This document shows, one piece after another, positions 23,752 through 32,069 of a stretch of DNA of 34,663 bases. The notes below the pieces were generated by a model that did no database searches, was not told where the DNA came from, and saw nothing but the letters and a program-made list of their open reading frames with translations. Position numbers and translations under genes: made by a program. The DNA lies in contig JAKQOD010000344.1 of the NCBI GenBank assembly GCA_029565465.1, positions 1 to 34,663 on the forward strand. Direction: 5' to 3'. The first letter of the stretch is position 1. Each line of letters starts with the position of its first letter. The stretch comes from Deltaproteobacteria bacterium. GTDB taxonomy: Bacteria > Myxococcota_A > Polyangia > Haliangiales > Haliangiaceae.

Positions 23752-24822
23752 ATGCGCAAACCAATCTTTGCATTGCTCTTGATCGCTGCCGCAGCATCGC
23801 AACTCGGCGCTACTGATTGCGGCGGCGATCCGCCCATCATCGTCGACCCAGGCTTCGACTTGTGGTGCGGCGATCAACTGTGCGCGTGGCATGTTGACCG
23901 TGGCGAAATCAAAAAAGCCGCAACCTGGCATAGCGAAGATGCGGGCGTCGAGCTGCTGAGCGCCGACACTGCAATTAGCCAACTATCGCAAACCCACGCA
24001 CAATGCATCGAATTTTCGTTTATCGCCAACGTAGATCCAACGGTGGATCTGCGCTTGGAAGCCGATGTTTTCAACGATGGCAACGTCGAATACAGCGAGC
24101 ACATTCCAACCGCGCGCTGGCAACCGCTGACGTATCGCATGCGGTTCGCACGCAACCCCGACGGTGCGCGATTTCGATTTATCAAACGCGGCGAAGGCGC
24201 CGCTGTATTGGCTCAGCTCGAAGCACGCTCGGTTACCAATTGTAGCGGCCGGCCAGCGATCGAGCTCAAGGCTGCCCCCAATGGGTACCAGTGTGCCCAG
24301 AACGCTGAGTGTCGCAGCAATTTTTGCAATAGCGGCGGCAGCGATCGTGGCGTGTGCGCGGATTGTGGACCGGGCCTCGTCGATAGTTGCCCGATCGATA
24401 AAGTCTGCGCCACCGTAGATCCGCAAGATCCGAATCAATCCGAATCCTTTGCGTGCAGCAACCCCGGTGAACGCGAACTCGGTGAACGCTGCAGTTCCGA
24501 TGCTGAATGTGAATCGCAGATCTGCAACGTTGGCCGCTGTGCGGCGTGCGGCCCAGCGAACGCCTGCGACAACGACCAGATCTGCGGGCCAAGTGTGCCT
24601 GTGAAGGGACCATTCGTTTGCGCTCCAGGAAAATTCGCGGGCGCGATGGGGGCCGCCTGCTTCACCAATGCTGATTGCGCTAGCGCCACGTGCAACGGCG
24701 CGGTCATGCGGCAGTGCCCAGACGGCCGAACCTGCGGCACCACTGCAGATTGTCCGTCGGAAGGTAGCGAACAGCACGGCCCATGTGTTCCTGTAGGCGT
24801 GCAAGGTGGAACCTGTTCATGA
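23752..24822 (+). CDS. Secreted protein with disintegrin/Dickkopf-like Cys-rich repeats
   Basis: 356 residues; a GAGGACATT ribosome binding site precedes the ATG, 8 bp after the caspase gene. A signal peptide (about 1-20) is followed by a beta-sandwich-like domain (about 25-165; FDLWCGDQLCAW ... QCIEFSFIANVDP), resembling carbohydrate-binding folds. The C-terminal half (about 175-356) contains repeats of the type C-x-x-(D/N)-A-(E/D)-C-x(5-6)-C-(N)...C-x-x-C-G-P (YQCAQNAECRSNFCN; RCSSDAECESQICN; ACFTNADCASATCN), common in myxococcal surface proteins. It may be a substrate, ligand sensor or partner of the neighbouring caspase-barrel protein. Its 3' end overlaps the sigma gene by 17 bp. Confidence 0.85.
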   Translation: MRKPIFALLLIAAAASQLGATDCGGDPPIIVDPGFDLWCGDQLCAWHVDRGEIKKAATWHSEDAGVELLSADTAISQLSQTHAQCIEFSFIANVDPTVDLRLEADVFNDGNVEYSEHIPTARWQPLTYRMRFARNPDGARFRFIKRGEGAAVLAQLEARSVTNCSGRPAIELKAAPNGYQCAQNAECRSNFCNSGGSDRGVCADCGPGLVDSCPIDKVCATVDPQDPNQSESFACSNPGERELGERCSSDAECESQICNVGRCAACGPANACDNDQICGPSVPVKGPFVCAPGKFAGAMGAACFTNADCASATCNGAVMRQCPDGRTCGTTADCPSEGSEQHGPCVPVGVQGGTCS

Positions 24823-25306
24823 TGCACAAGGCGCGTATCGCGCGTTTGGCCCAGCGCTGGTGCGCAAGGCCGAGCGCTTGCTGCGCAATCGTGATGATGC
24901 TGTCGATGTCGTGCAAGCGGTCTTCGTAGACCTTCTTCATCGTTGGAATTCCGAAGTGGACCTCCCTTATCTCTATAAAGCGGTGACGAACCGCTGCTTG
25001 AACCAGCTCCGCGACCGCGGCAATCGCGCGCGGCTGTTGGAACGGCAAGGCACTGCCGTTGGCCCGCAAGGCCGGGTCCGCTGCGATGAGCAAGTACTGG
25101 GGCTCGATCTTATTGTCCGGCTATCGGACCGGCTCGACGAAGGCCATATGCAAACCTTGGTGTGTCGTTTCGTCGACGACATGACCCAAGAAGAAACCGC
25201 CACCCACTTGGGCGTCTCGCGCAAAACCATCGGCAAACGGCTCGACGTCATTCGCGACGAAGTCCGCGCTCTGCTCGCAACTGCCAATGCAGGCGGTGCA
25301 GCATGA
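24806..25306 (+). CDS. ECF RNA polymerase sigma factor of the caspase operon
   Basis: 166 residues with a GTG start at 24806 that overlaps the previous gene; no in-frame ATG is available near it. Region 2: FGPALVRKAERLLRNRDDAVDVVQAVFVDLLHR, LPYLYKAVTNRCLNQLRDR. Region 4: QTLVCRFVDDMTQEETATHLGVS, RKTIGKRLDVIRDEV. The ATGA overlap with the following zinc-finger protein is typical of sigma/anti-sigma pairs. Being embedded 3' of the caspase and Cys-rich genes implies these are co-regulated with it. No promoter for the operon was recognised upstream of 22007. Confidence 0.9.
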   Translation: MEPVHDAQGAYRAFGPALVRKAERLLRNRDDAVDVVQAVFVDLLHRWNSEVDLPYLYKAVTNRCLNQLRDRGNRARLLERQGTAVGPQGRVRCDEQVLGLDLIVRLSDRLDEGHMQTLVCRFVDDMTQEETATHLGVSRKTIGKRLDVIRDEVRALLATANAGGAA

Positions 25307-26082
25307 GCACGTGCATCAGCGAACCAATTTCATGGTTACGGTTGGAGCAGCATGCGCTTGCGATGACGGCGGCCGACGAGCGCGCTGCAATCGAAACGCA
25401 TCTGGCCGCATGTGAGGCCTGCCGCAGCGCACTGCAAGCGGTGCAAAACGACGCGCTGGTTATGCCGGAGCTGCCAGCGCTGGAACGCACGTTTGGCATC
25501 CCACGCAACGGTGGCCAAGTTATCTCGCTCGATGCGGCACGAAAAAAAGCGCGTACGCGGCGCTGGTTACTACCGACGACGATCAGCACGGTGATCGCCG
25601 CGGCCGCGGCTGTGATGCTTTGGGTGCGGAGCAACCACACTGGGCCGCGTGGCGAAGCCGGCCAACCAACCCGGACGCTGCACGCCACCAGCCATGTCAA
25701 AGGCGCCGGCGAACTTGCCTTGCAAGTTGCGCGCGAGCGCAACGGCAATGTGCAGACCAATGTGGCAACGTTTCGCGTTGGTGACCGTTGGAAAACGTTG
25801 TTGACCTGTGCACCGTCGACAGCGCTAAGCGCTACGTTGTGGGCCGATGTCGTCGTATTTGAAGTTGCCGGGCCAGACCTTGTGCCAGCATTTCCACTGG
25901 CCTCAAGTCAACTCGAATGCGGCAATGCAGTCGCACTGCCGGGTGCCTTCGAGCTCACCGGCTCACGCGAAAATATCGTTTGTGTCGTCATCTCCGCCGA
26001 CACGCCGTTGAATCGCACGACCGTTGGCTCAGCGCTGCTCACCAGCTCCGACGCGGTTTGCACCAGCGTCAAGCCTGAGTAG
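25303..26082 (+). CDS. Zinc-finger anti-sigma factor (zf-HC2 type) with extracytoplasmic domain
   Basis: 259 residues from ATG 25303, overlapping the sigma stop. The N-terminal cytoplasmic part holds an H-x3-C-x2-C motif (HLAACEAC, about residues 33-40), which with an upstream His forms the zinc-binding anti-sigma domain that clamps the sigma factor. One membrane segment follows (about 87-105, TTISTVIAAAAAVMLWV). The extracytoplasmic part (about 110-259) is beta-rich with three or four Cys (LLTCAPS, QLECGN, NIVCVV, DAVCTS) and is the likely sensor. Release might follow a signal from the caspase-barrel or Cys-rich proteins (inference from operon). Confidence 0.88.
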   Translation: MSTCISEPISWLRLEQHALAMTAADERAAIETHLAACEACRSALQAVQNDALVMPELPALERTFGIPRNGGQVISLDAARKKARTRRWLLPTTISTVIAAAAAVMLWVRSNHTGPRGEAGQPTRTLHATSHVKGAGELALQVARERNGNVQTNVATFRVGDRWKTLLTCAPSTALSATLWADVVVFEVAGPDLVPAFPLASSQLECGNAVALPGAFELTGSRENIVCVVISADTPLNRTTVGSALLTSSDAVCTSVKPE

Positions 26083-26083
26083 C

Positions 26084-26096
26084 GCGCTTCGAGCGC
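26084..26096. terminator. Weak hairpin at the end of the caspase/sigma operon
   Basis: GCGCT-TCG-AGCGC begins 1 base after the anti-sigma stop, between convergent genes. The stem is only 5 bp and no T-run follows, so the terminator call is tentative. Confidence 0.3.
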
Positions 26097-26136
26097 AACG
26101 ACGATTTCGTTCGCACATGCATAAAAGACGCGAAAC

Positions 26137-26823
26137 TTACTCGAACCAGTTCGATGCGCCGCTGCGATCTACATATTGCCAGAACCTGATTGGGGCGGTG
26201 GCGAAGCTCTTGCCGACGCCTCGTTTTCGTCGGTCAAGCGGTAAGGCCCCATGCCCTTGCGGTTGAGCGAAGCGTTGCATCGCGTTGCGAACATGCTCAA
26301 GGTAGGCCACGTCGTCATTCAACAATACATCCGAGCTGTGCTTAAGCACCGCTTCGACGTCCGGCAGGAACCCCAGCCGTTCGATCGACACCTCGCGCGA
26401 CTTGAGAGCGACCATTTGCCGCTGGATCGGCGTTGCGCGTCGCGCCTGGGGCGCACCGAGGTCGATCACAAGCCCTCGCCCGGCACGGCCGGCATCCATA
26501 CCGAACAGCTTGGCGTCATTTACCCGATCGACCATAATCCAACCGAAGAACCCACGGCATGGTCCAACGTATGGGCATCCCTCGGCAACCACACTGGGCT
26601 CAATCGCAGGAAATGCAGTAAGGATCTGCTGGGTCTCGAAGAACGCGTAATAGCCTACTTCGTCACGGTAGCCTGCCAGCGGACGGGCGATGATCCCATT
26701 TGATAGCTCCCACCCAAGCAGTTCGCGTACGAAGCAGTCTTGATGCGCCGTGCTGTGCGTGCGGATCTCCACCAGATAGCGAATCCAGGGAAAAGGTTGC
26801 GCAGGAAGCCGGACGTCGGTCAC
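26137..26823 (-). CDS. Hypothetical protein, no recognised family
   Basis: 228 residues from GTG 26823; the frame is open a little further upstream (to a TGA at about 26863), so the start is uncertain. It appears soluble, with many aromatic and Arg residues, no signal peptide and no membrane segment. Segments such as WIRYLVEIRTHSTAHQD, RGFFGWIMVDRVND and DVAYLEHVRNAMQRF look like a globular alpha/beta protein. The residue and codon use differ in feel from neighbours (fewer Ala, more Phe/Tyr/Trp), which could mean transfer from elsewhere; this was not measured. Overlapping plus-strand frames (26251-26703) look like shadows. It could be an isolated accessory gene. Confidence 0.6.
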   Translation of the reverse strand: MTDVRLPAQPFPWIRYLVEIRTHSTAHQDCFVRELLGWELSNGIIARPLAGYRDEVGYYAFFETQQILTAFPAIEPSVVAEGCPYVGPCRGFFGWIMVDRVNDAKLFGMDAGRAGRGLVIDLGAPQARRATPIQRQMVALKSREVSIERLGFLPDVEAVLKHSSDVLLNDDVAYLEHVRNAMQRFAQPQGHGALPLDRRKRGVGKSFATAPIRFWQYVDRSGASNWFE

Positions 26824-26892
26824 GCAGGCCGTTTCAAACCGTGCAAGGGGATTTTGCGTAAACAGGTTTTCTCACGGTACCGCCTTGCATAT

Positions 26893-27459
26893 TCAGGGAG
26901 TAGTCGCAACGCCAAGCGCTGCAAACGCTGGCGTCCACGCGGCGAGGGTCGCTTTGGCACCGACGGCAACAATCGACCAGTGCCCAACCAATTTCAGCGA
27001 TGCATGCAGATCGCCTTCGTCGCGTTCGTTCGCTTGCGGCGCCCAGCCTTTGGCATGCTGGATCAACACAGTGATCTCGTCATTACCAACGCGGTACTTT
27101 ACCAACGCAGCGTTGCGTCGGTGAATCTCGATCACGCCAGCGGCAACCGGCACCGCGCCTGGCAGCGCCATCTGCGGCGCATCTTTGCCAATCGCACCGA
27201 TTGCCCAGGCTTGCAGTTCCGCGGGTGCAGGTGCCAGCAAGTCAAACGCTTTGGCGTCGCGCCGATGCGCAGCTACTGCTTCGGTCATCAGCACGTTGTC
27301 GCGCGCTGGCAAGATTGTATAGATAGCCACCACGGTGCCGATCAGCACTGCTAAGGTGAACAACAGCGAGATCGAGACGCGTCGTTTTTCGGGCCGCGGC
27401 GGCGTCACCGTTTCGGGTTCAAGGGTTGGGCCTTCGGCGTCTGCTTCGATTAGTTTCAT
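26893..27459 (-). CDS. Single-pass membrane protein, possibly an anti-sigma-like sensor
   Basis: 188 residues from ATG 27459, overlapping the stop of the upstream small gene (ATGA). A Pro/Glu-rich cytoplasmic start (about 1-28) is followed by a membrane segment (about 29-48, SISLLFTLAVLIGTVVAIYTI) and a globular outer domain. The run GVIEIHRRNAALVKYRVGNDEITVLIQ recalls the C-terminal sensor part of ChrR/RsiW-type membrane anti-sigma factors (a ...VAALVYRRR-HVI... pattern). No sigma factor is adjacent and no zinc finger is present, so the comparison is only suggestive. No Cys in the mature part. Confidence 0.7.
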   Translation of the reverse strand: MKLIEADAEGPTLEPETVTPPRPEKRRVSISLLFTLAVLIGTVVAIYTILPARDNVLMTEAVAAHRRDAKAFDLLAPAPAELQAWAIGAIGKDAPQMALPGAVPVAAGVIEIHRRNAALVKYRVGNDEITVLIQHAKGWAPQANERDEGDLHASLKLVGHWSIVAVGAKATLAAWTPAFAALGVATTP

Positions 27460-27782
27460 GGCTGGGGCTCCGCTCCAAATCGAGCGGTGAATTGGGCACG
27501 TAGCTTCCCACAAAACGCGGCGAGTTCCGCATTGGGCGGCAACGGATTGTCGTCGACTGGGATTAAATGTCGGCACACCCACGTCGCCGCCTGGGCAGGG
27601 TACGCCGCGGCAAACATAGCAACCGCGCTGGCAACATCGTCGGCGTAACCGTATTGCACCATCGCGCTTTTGCCACCGGGAAAATCGCGCAGCCCTTTGG
27701 CCAGCCGGACTTGCCACACACCGGGGCTGCTTGGCGCGTGTGACGCCGCATCAACGAGGGGATACCAAGGACAAAATTGCAT
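27456..27782 (-). CDS. Small hypothetical protein with weak GIY-YIG-like features
   Basis: 108 residues. SSPGVWQVRL followed about 15 residues later by MVQYGYADD faintly resembles the first two strands of GIY-YIG-type nuclease folds, but catalytic Arg/Glu are not obvious, so this is not called a nuclease. It is coupled by ATGA overlap to the membrane protein downstream and diverges from the DNA methyltransferase gene across only 41 bp. Confidence 0.62.
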   Translation of the reverse strand: MQFCPWYPLVDAASHAPSSPGVWQVRLAKGLRDFPGGKSAMVQYGYADDVASAVAMFAAAYPAQAATWVCRHLIPVDDNPLPPNAELAAFCGKLRAQFTARFGAEPQP

Positions 27783-27799
27783 GGCGCGTGACGCCAGCG

Positions 27800-27813
27800 T
27801 AGCAGACCTGCTA
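27800..27813. promoter_or_regulatory. Inverted repeat in the 41-bp divergent gap before the DNA methyltransferase
   Basis: TAGCAG-AC-CTGCTA is a perfect inverted repeat, partly overlapped by direct AGCGT repeats (27796-27800 and 27813-27817). In so short a divergent gap it could be an operator for both genes. No binding protein is known. Confidence 0.4.
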
Positions 27814-27823
27814 GCGTCGGCGC

Positions 27824-28918
27824 ATGGCCGAGCAGATCAGCTTTCTATTTGATGCTACCGCCGCCCGCAAACGCCGGCGGGCTAAGCCTGAACCAAGCCA
27901 AGCCGCGGTCACGCCGGCTACGCTGCCCGTGCCAGCCAAGCCGCTGGCAAGCCGGGTCGTTACCGGCGATTCACTCGCCGCCGTGCAACGCTTGGCCACC
28001 GGCAGCATTGATGCCATCTATATCGATCCGCCATTTGGCACCGGCAAAGTGCGGCAAGGCCGTGGCACATCGTATCAAGATGTCGACGGTGATCCCGATG
28101 CGTTCGTGGCGTGGCTGGCACCGTGGCTGCGCGAATCGCAACGCGTGCTAGCAGCACACGGCTCGTTGTTCGTGCACCTCGATTACCGCACCGTGCACTA
28201 CATCAAAGTTGAACTCGACCGCATTTTCGGCCGCAGCAATTTCGTCAACGAAATTGTCTGGTGCTACGCGGTTGGTGGCAAAGGCAGCCGCAACTTCGGC
28301 AAAAAACACGACACGATCCTGTGGTACGCGCGCAGCGATGCCTGGGCGTTTTATCCCGAGCAAGTGCGGGTTGCGCGCCGCGGCGGCTCACACATGAAGG
28401 TAGTGCTCGACGACGCGGGCAACCCGGTGCAGCAAAAAGTCGATCGCAAAACCGGCAAGGTTTACAACTATCCGGTCGACGCTGGCAAAATCCCCGAAGA
28501 TTGGTGGACCGACATCGAAGTGCTCAATCACTCCGATCGCGAACGCACGGGTTGGCCCTCGCAAAAACCCGAGCGTCTGTTGCAGCGCGTGATCGAAGCG
28601 GTCACCAAGCCAGGCGATATCGTCGCTGATTGGTTTGCTGGCTCGGGCACCACGGCCGCGGTGGCCAAACGTTTGGGCCGCCGCTACTTCGTGGTGGATC
28701 GCGAAGCCGAAGCCACCAAAGTGATCGAGCAACGGCTCAAAGCGGCGCCATCGACGACCAAGGCGCTCGGCAAACCACCTGGCAACCCACCTGCGACGAC
28801 CAAGGCGCCTGGCAAACTAGCTGGCAAACCACCTGCAAAAACCAAAGCTGCACCAGTGAAGAAAACCGCCAAGCCACCAAAGCGCAGCAAGGCCAAACCA
28901 CGTGGTTACAAAAAGTAA
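27824..28918 (+). CDS. DNA methyltransferase (beta-type N4/N6 amino) with histone-H1-like tail
   Basis: 364 residues. It methylates an exocyclic amino group of adenine or cytosine in DNA using S-adenosylmethionine. The catalytic motif IV DPPF (68-71) comes before the cofactor-binding motif I FAGSGT (271-276), i.e. the beta arrangement; HLDYR (118-122), NEIVWCY (142-148) and the [11 protein letters not shown] motif (243-253) are typical. The N-terminus has a basic patch (RKRRRAK, 15-21). The last about 57 residues (308-364) are a Lys/Pro/Ala-rich low-complexity tail of TTKAxGKPP-like units, resembling histone H1-like tails. No restriction endonuclease is adjacent, so it appears to be an orphan. 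The target site is not predictable. Confidence 0.9.
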   Translation: MAEQISFLFDATAARKRRRAKPEPSQAAVTPATLPVPAKPLASRVVTGDSLAAVQRLATGSIDAIYIDPPFGTGKVRQGRGTSYQDVDGDPDAFVAWLAPWLRESQRVLAAHGSLFVHLDYRTVHYIKVELDRIFGRSNFVNEIVWCYAVGGKGSRNFGKKHDTILWYARSDAWAFYPEQVRVARRGGSHMKVVLDDAGNPVQQKVDRKTGKVYNYPVDAGKIPEDWWTDIEVLNHSDRERTGWPSQKPERLLQRVIEAVTKPGDIVADWFAGSGTTAAVAKRLGRRYFVVDREAEATKVIEQRLKAAPSTTKALGKPPGNPPATTKAPGKLAGKPPAKTKAAPVKKTAKPPKRSKAKPRGYKK

Positions 28919-29478
28919 CCGGTTGCCACAAACGCGATCAGCACCACTGGAAACAATGCGATCACGCAGCCCAGCACGTAGTCGCGCCAGCGTAGCTGTG
29001 ACGCCGCCAACGCATACGCGACCGGCGAGTTGAACCACAACACCAAGCGCAGCAAGACCACGGCGGTTAGTGGCCGGTGCTCGATCATTAGAACCAGCTT
29101 TGCAAGCCATTTGTTTTTCGGCGCCCAATGGCTACCGCTGCGCAGCCCGCGGCCAATCGCAAATGGCGCCATCAACCCGAGCAGCCCAACGCCATACGCC
29201 AACCCAAAACCAAGATACGGCCCAAACGCGAGGCGTGCGCCGATGATAAACACCATGCCTGGCAAACCGATCAAGAGCCCGACGACGAAAGCGACCGAAA
29301 ACAATACAGGCGCCCATGGCCCCATTGCATCGAGCCATGCAGCAACCTCTTTTGAGGTCAGCCCGCCACGGCGAAACAAGATCACCGCAGTTGCCACAAA
29401 TGCCGAGCCCAGCACAGCGATCGCCGCCCATCGCAGCGCGCGCAGGCGCCTAGGCTTAGTCGTCGACAAATCGCTCAA
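28906..29478 (-). CDS. TVP38/TMEM64 (DedA-superfamily) membrane protein
   Basis: 190 residues from TTG 29478. About five membrane segments with the family core: [22 protein letters not shown] (broken here by family convention into helix-Gly-Pro reentrant regions), GRGLR, and a C-terminal motif [18 protein letters not shown]. These proteins are linked to lipid translocation and membrane homeostasis; the substrate is unknown. The 3' end overlaps the DNA methyltransferase end by 13 bp (tail-to-tail). No good ribosome binding site is seen. Confidence 0.87.
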   Translation of the reverse strand: MSDLSTTKPRRLRALRWAAIAVLGSAFVATAVILFRRGGLTSKEVAAWLDAMGPWAPVLFSVAFVVGLLIGLPGMVFIIGARLAFGPYLGFGLAYGVGLLGLMAPFAIGRGLRSGSHWAPKNKWLAKLVLMIEHRPLTAVVLLRLVLWFNSPVAYALAASQLRWRDYVLGCVIALFPVVLIAFVATGYFL

Positions 29479-29492
29479 GTGACAAGCATAGC

Positions 29493-29518
29493 CTGCGTTT
29501 GGTTCGCAACCAAGGCAG
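29493..29518. other. Hairpin between the alpha/beta hydrolase gene and the TVP38 gene
   Basis: TTGGTT-CGC-AACCAA (29499-29513) is a 6-bp stem, extended by CTGC (29493-29496) pairing with GCAG (29515-29518) across a small internal loop. It sits after the hydrolase stop and before the TVP38 start on the minus strand. No T-run follows, so it may be an intercistronic processing or stability hairpin rather than a strong terminator. Confidence 0.4.
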
Positions 29519-29531
29519 CTGCTACAAAACC

Positions 29532-31310
29532 TCAGCGCGTCAACGTCAACGTCGTCGCTGCGCCAACCGCGATGCGCACCGCTGGCACGGTCACAATCCC
29601 ATTGCCGTCGACGACGACATCACCGGCTTGGCCAAGCGACGTGGTGTAATGCACGGTGCTACCGGCCGTTGGCTGAAACATTTGCGGCCGACGTGGCGTC
29701 ACATCCACGGTCATCTCGCTCGTGTTTAGCGCATTGCCAATCGCGCTCGACCAGCTGGTTGCGGATTCAACGGGGTCGGTCCAACTAAAGCCAAGATTGT
29801 TGCCACCAACCAAATCACCGTCGGTGGGCGAGCCATTGCCAAGGTTGTTGTCGATGGAACTATGCCCAAACGCAGGGTAGCTCAGGTGTTTGGCAAACCG
29901 GCTAGCTGGGTACCATTTAGCAATCTCGTTGGGAATCGACCCAGTTGAATGGTCACCATTGTTCCAGGCAAACGCAAATCCGTGATGCGCCGCCGTCATC
30001 GCTTGCACCATTTCAACTTGTTCGGCCCAAGTTGCAAAGCCGTCGTTGCGGCCACAGTTCCAGCCCAAAAACGGCAACGCAGCTGGATGCCCGGTGGCAA
30101 ACGCAATTGCATTGTGATGCTCGGACCACAACTGGCCCATCGGCAACGTGTCGGTCGCGGTGGCCGCCGTCGTGATCGATGTGAGGCCAATTTGTTTCAA
30201 GCGCGGACGATCAGGGAACACCGCTGCAAACAATTCGGGATGACGAAATGCGAATGACATCGAGCCCCACGCCCCCATCGACCCACCCGTCGCCGTGACA
30301 TGCTCAGGATCAACTTGGTAGCGGCTGATCACCCAAGGTATCATGTACAACAAGCGCGCTTCGGTGAACGGATACGCATGCCGCGCATGATCGCCCCACT
30401 CCGGCGTAGCAACGTAGCCAAACCAGTACGTCTCAAGGCTTTGCATGCCATCAGGCATTACGATGGTGTCGCGATTGCGCATCATCAAGGTTTGCGGCCC
30501 TGAGTGGGTTTCTTCGACGGAAAACACGCCCGGCAAGCCCGCACGGTAGCCCATCGTAGTGTCACCAAAGTATTCGTAATAGTCGCCGTAGTCGCCAGCG
30601 CCACCGCCTTGTGCATTGCTGGCGTGCAAGATCACGGATAGCGGCAAATTGGGCGTGCCGGTAATCTTGGTGTTCGGCGAATACTGGCCTCGACTAGCCG
30701 AATCGTAAACTTTGATCGGCTGATGCGGCGCCAACGCTTCGGCAATCGGCGCCGTCGTCGCATTGCGGCCCGGCTCAATCGCTTCCATCGCGACGTCGTT
30801 CTTGTCGGTAGCAACCACCGCAAAATAGGCGCACCCATTGTCGCTTGCATTAGCAACCCACAAGCCGCTCCACGTCGGCAGCGGCGTGCCATTGTTTTCC
30901 ACCAACGCCATCGGTGCAGTATCAACCAGACGTTGCGATGGCTTAAACGCAGTGCCAAACAGCTGCCCCGAATGATTCAAGATCTTCGACGTAATGAGCT
31001 CCGCGTTGGCCAAGTCGGCATCGGATGTGATCGGCGTGCGCGAGCGATACACGCGGTAGCGAATATCGGCCCCGGCTGCGCCTTGGGCGCGGTCGCGCCA
31101 CGACACAAACGATTGGCCGTCGTGATGCACCACCTCCATCTGCGATGCGGACGTCCGGATTTCGGACGTCAATTGGCAACGTGGTGATGCCGCCGCATCA
31201 GCGGCAAGCGGCGCATCTGGCGTACCATTCCCGCCGCCGCAATTCGCAGCCGTCAACGCGAGCAGTGCGGGCCATGCCTGGCCAACCCGAAGCGACGTGA
31301 TGATTTTCAC
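29532..31310 (-). CDS. Exported alpha/beta hydrolase
   Basis: 592 residues if started at GTG 31310, which gives a signal sequence (KIITSLRVGQAWPALLALT) ending AANC, an imperfect lipobox; a TTG at 31403 is the longest option. An Asp/Ala linker precedes a fibronectin/Ig-like beta region (about 45-180; QSFVSWRDRAQG, YRVYRSRTP) and a catalytic domain (about 200-500): nucleophile Ser in TGGSMGAWG, with a candidate Asp/His in WNNGDHSTG. A C-terminal beta domain (about 500-592) follows. The family is esterase/acyl-hydrolase-like. The substrate is unknown. It directly follows a small outer-membrane protein gene and could be co-transcribed. Confidence 0.82.
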   Translation of the reverse strand: MKIITSLRVGQAWPALLALTAANCGGGNGTPDAPLAADAAASPRCQLTSEIRTSASQMEVVHHDGQSFVSWRDRAQGAAGADIRYRVYRSRTPITSDADLANAELITSKILNHSGQLFGTAFKPSQRLVDTAPMALVENNGTPLPTWSGLWVANASDNGCAYFAVVATDKNDVAMEAIEPGRNATTAPIAEALAPHQPIKVYDSASRGQYSPNTKITGTPNLPLSVILHASNAQGGGAGDYGDYYEYFGDTTMGYRAGLPGVFSVEETHSGPQTLMMRNRDTIVMPDGMQSLETYWFGYVATPEWGDHARHAYPFTEARLLYMIPWVISRYQVDPEHVTATGGSMGAWGSMSFAFRHPELFAAVFPDRPRLKQIGLTSITTAATATDTLPMGQLWSEHHNAIAFATGHPAALPFLGWNCGRNDGFATWAEQVEMVQAMTAAHHGFAFAWNNGDHSTGSIPNEIAKWYPASRFAKHLSYPAFGHSSIDNNLGNGSPTDGDLVGGNNLGFSWTDPVESATSWSSAIGNALNTSEMTVDVTPRRPQMFQPTAGSTVHYTTSLGQAGDVVVDGNGIVTVPAVRIAVGAATTLTLTR

Positions 31311-31406
31311 TACGCTATTTGAAACGATCTCCTGGCCAACTGCAACGATCAAGCGCGAGCCCAGGGGCTGCTGCGACATCCGCGCGCTGCGCCACTTCGG
31401 CAACCG

Positions 31407-32033
31407 CTACATGCGATAGCTAACGATCGCGTCGAGCTGGGGATACAGTCGAGCAAAACCAGGGTTGCCACCGGCCACATGCGCTTGCACGCCGGCCCCA
31501 ACTGCAAGGTGCCAACGGCTTTCGTCACTAAGCCACCAACCGTAGCCCAAGGTTGCACCGATGCTGCCAATAGCGCCAACATGGGCGCCGTCAGGCACAG
31601 CCTTCTCGTCGCGAATGCGCGCTGCGCCGGCTTGTGCGAATGCCGAAACCGAAACGCCCGCCAAGTCGCGACCAAAATAATGGACCAGCCGAACGCGCGC
31701 CACAGCGCCGGTTGCGTTGATGTCAGCCGCATCACCCGAAACGCCGAACACATTGCCGGTTTGCGTCCACGCGCCATACAGCCCAACGCTTACTTGGAGC
31801 ACCGTTGGCAGCGGGCCGGTACGTGTCGCCAATGACATACCAAAGCCAACATTAACAACGTGTAAGCCCACATCAGCGAGCCAAAACCGCTGCTGTCGCT
31901 CAAGCGATTTGTTGCATTGCGAATTCACGGCGCACGCATGCGCCGGCGTGGCAGCATGCGCCATCGCGATGACGGCAACCGCAACTGTTGCGAGCCGTGT
32001 AATCCACCAGTTCAAGCGATGGGCAATATTCAT
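31407..32033 (-). CDS. Small outer-membrane beta-barrel protein
   Basis: 208 residues. The signal peptide (about 1-33) ends AHA before a short Cys-containing segment (CAVNSQCN). The remainder alternates hydrophobic and polar residues with Gly/aromatic turns (VLQVSVGLYGAWTQTGNVFG, VRLVHYFG, GATLGYGWWLSD), like an 8-stranded barrel. The C-terminus is SYRM rather than the usual Phe. Function is unknown. It lies between the FHA-sigma54 activator and the hydrolase on the same strand. Confidence 0.8.
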   Translation of the reverse strand: MNIAHRLNWWITRLATVAVAVIAMAHAATPAHACAVNSQCNKSLERQQRFWLADVGLHVVNVGFGMSLATRTGPLPTVLQVSVGLYGAWTQTGNVFGVSGDAADINATGAVARVRLVHYFGRDLAGVSVSAFAQAGAARIRDEKAVPDGAHVGAIGSIGATLGYGWWLSDESRWHLAVGAGVQAHVAGGNPGFARLYPQLDAIVSYRM

Positions 32034-32069
32034 GCGCTACCAACGCCGCGCCATCCCAAATCTTACACG

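Noticed and set aside
26251..27354. Plus-strand frames at 26251-26703 and 26740-27354 as genes
   Set aside because: Arg/His/Cys-rich composition typical of antisense shadows; the minus-strand frames have protein-like composition, a membrane segment and ATGA coupling.
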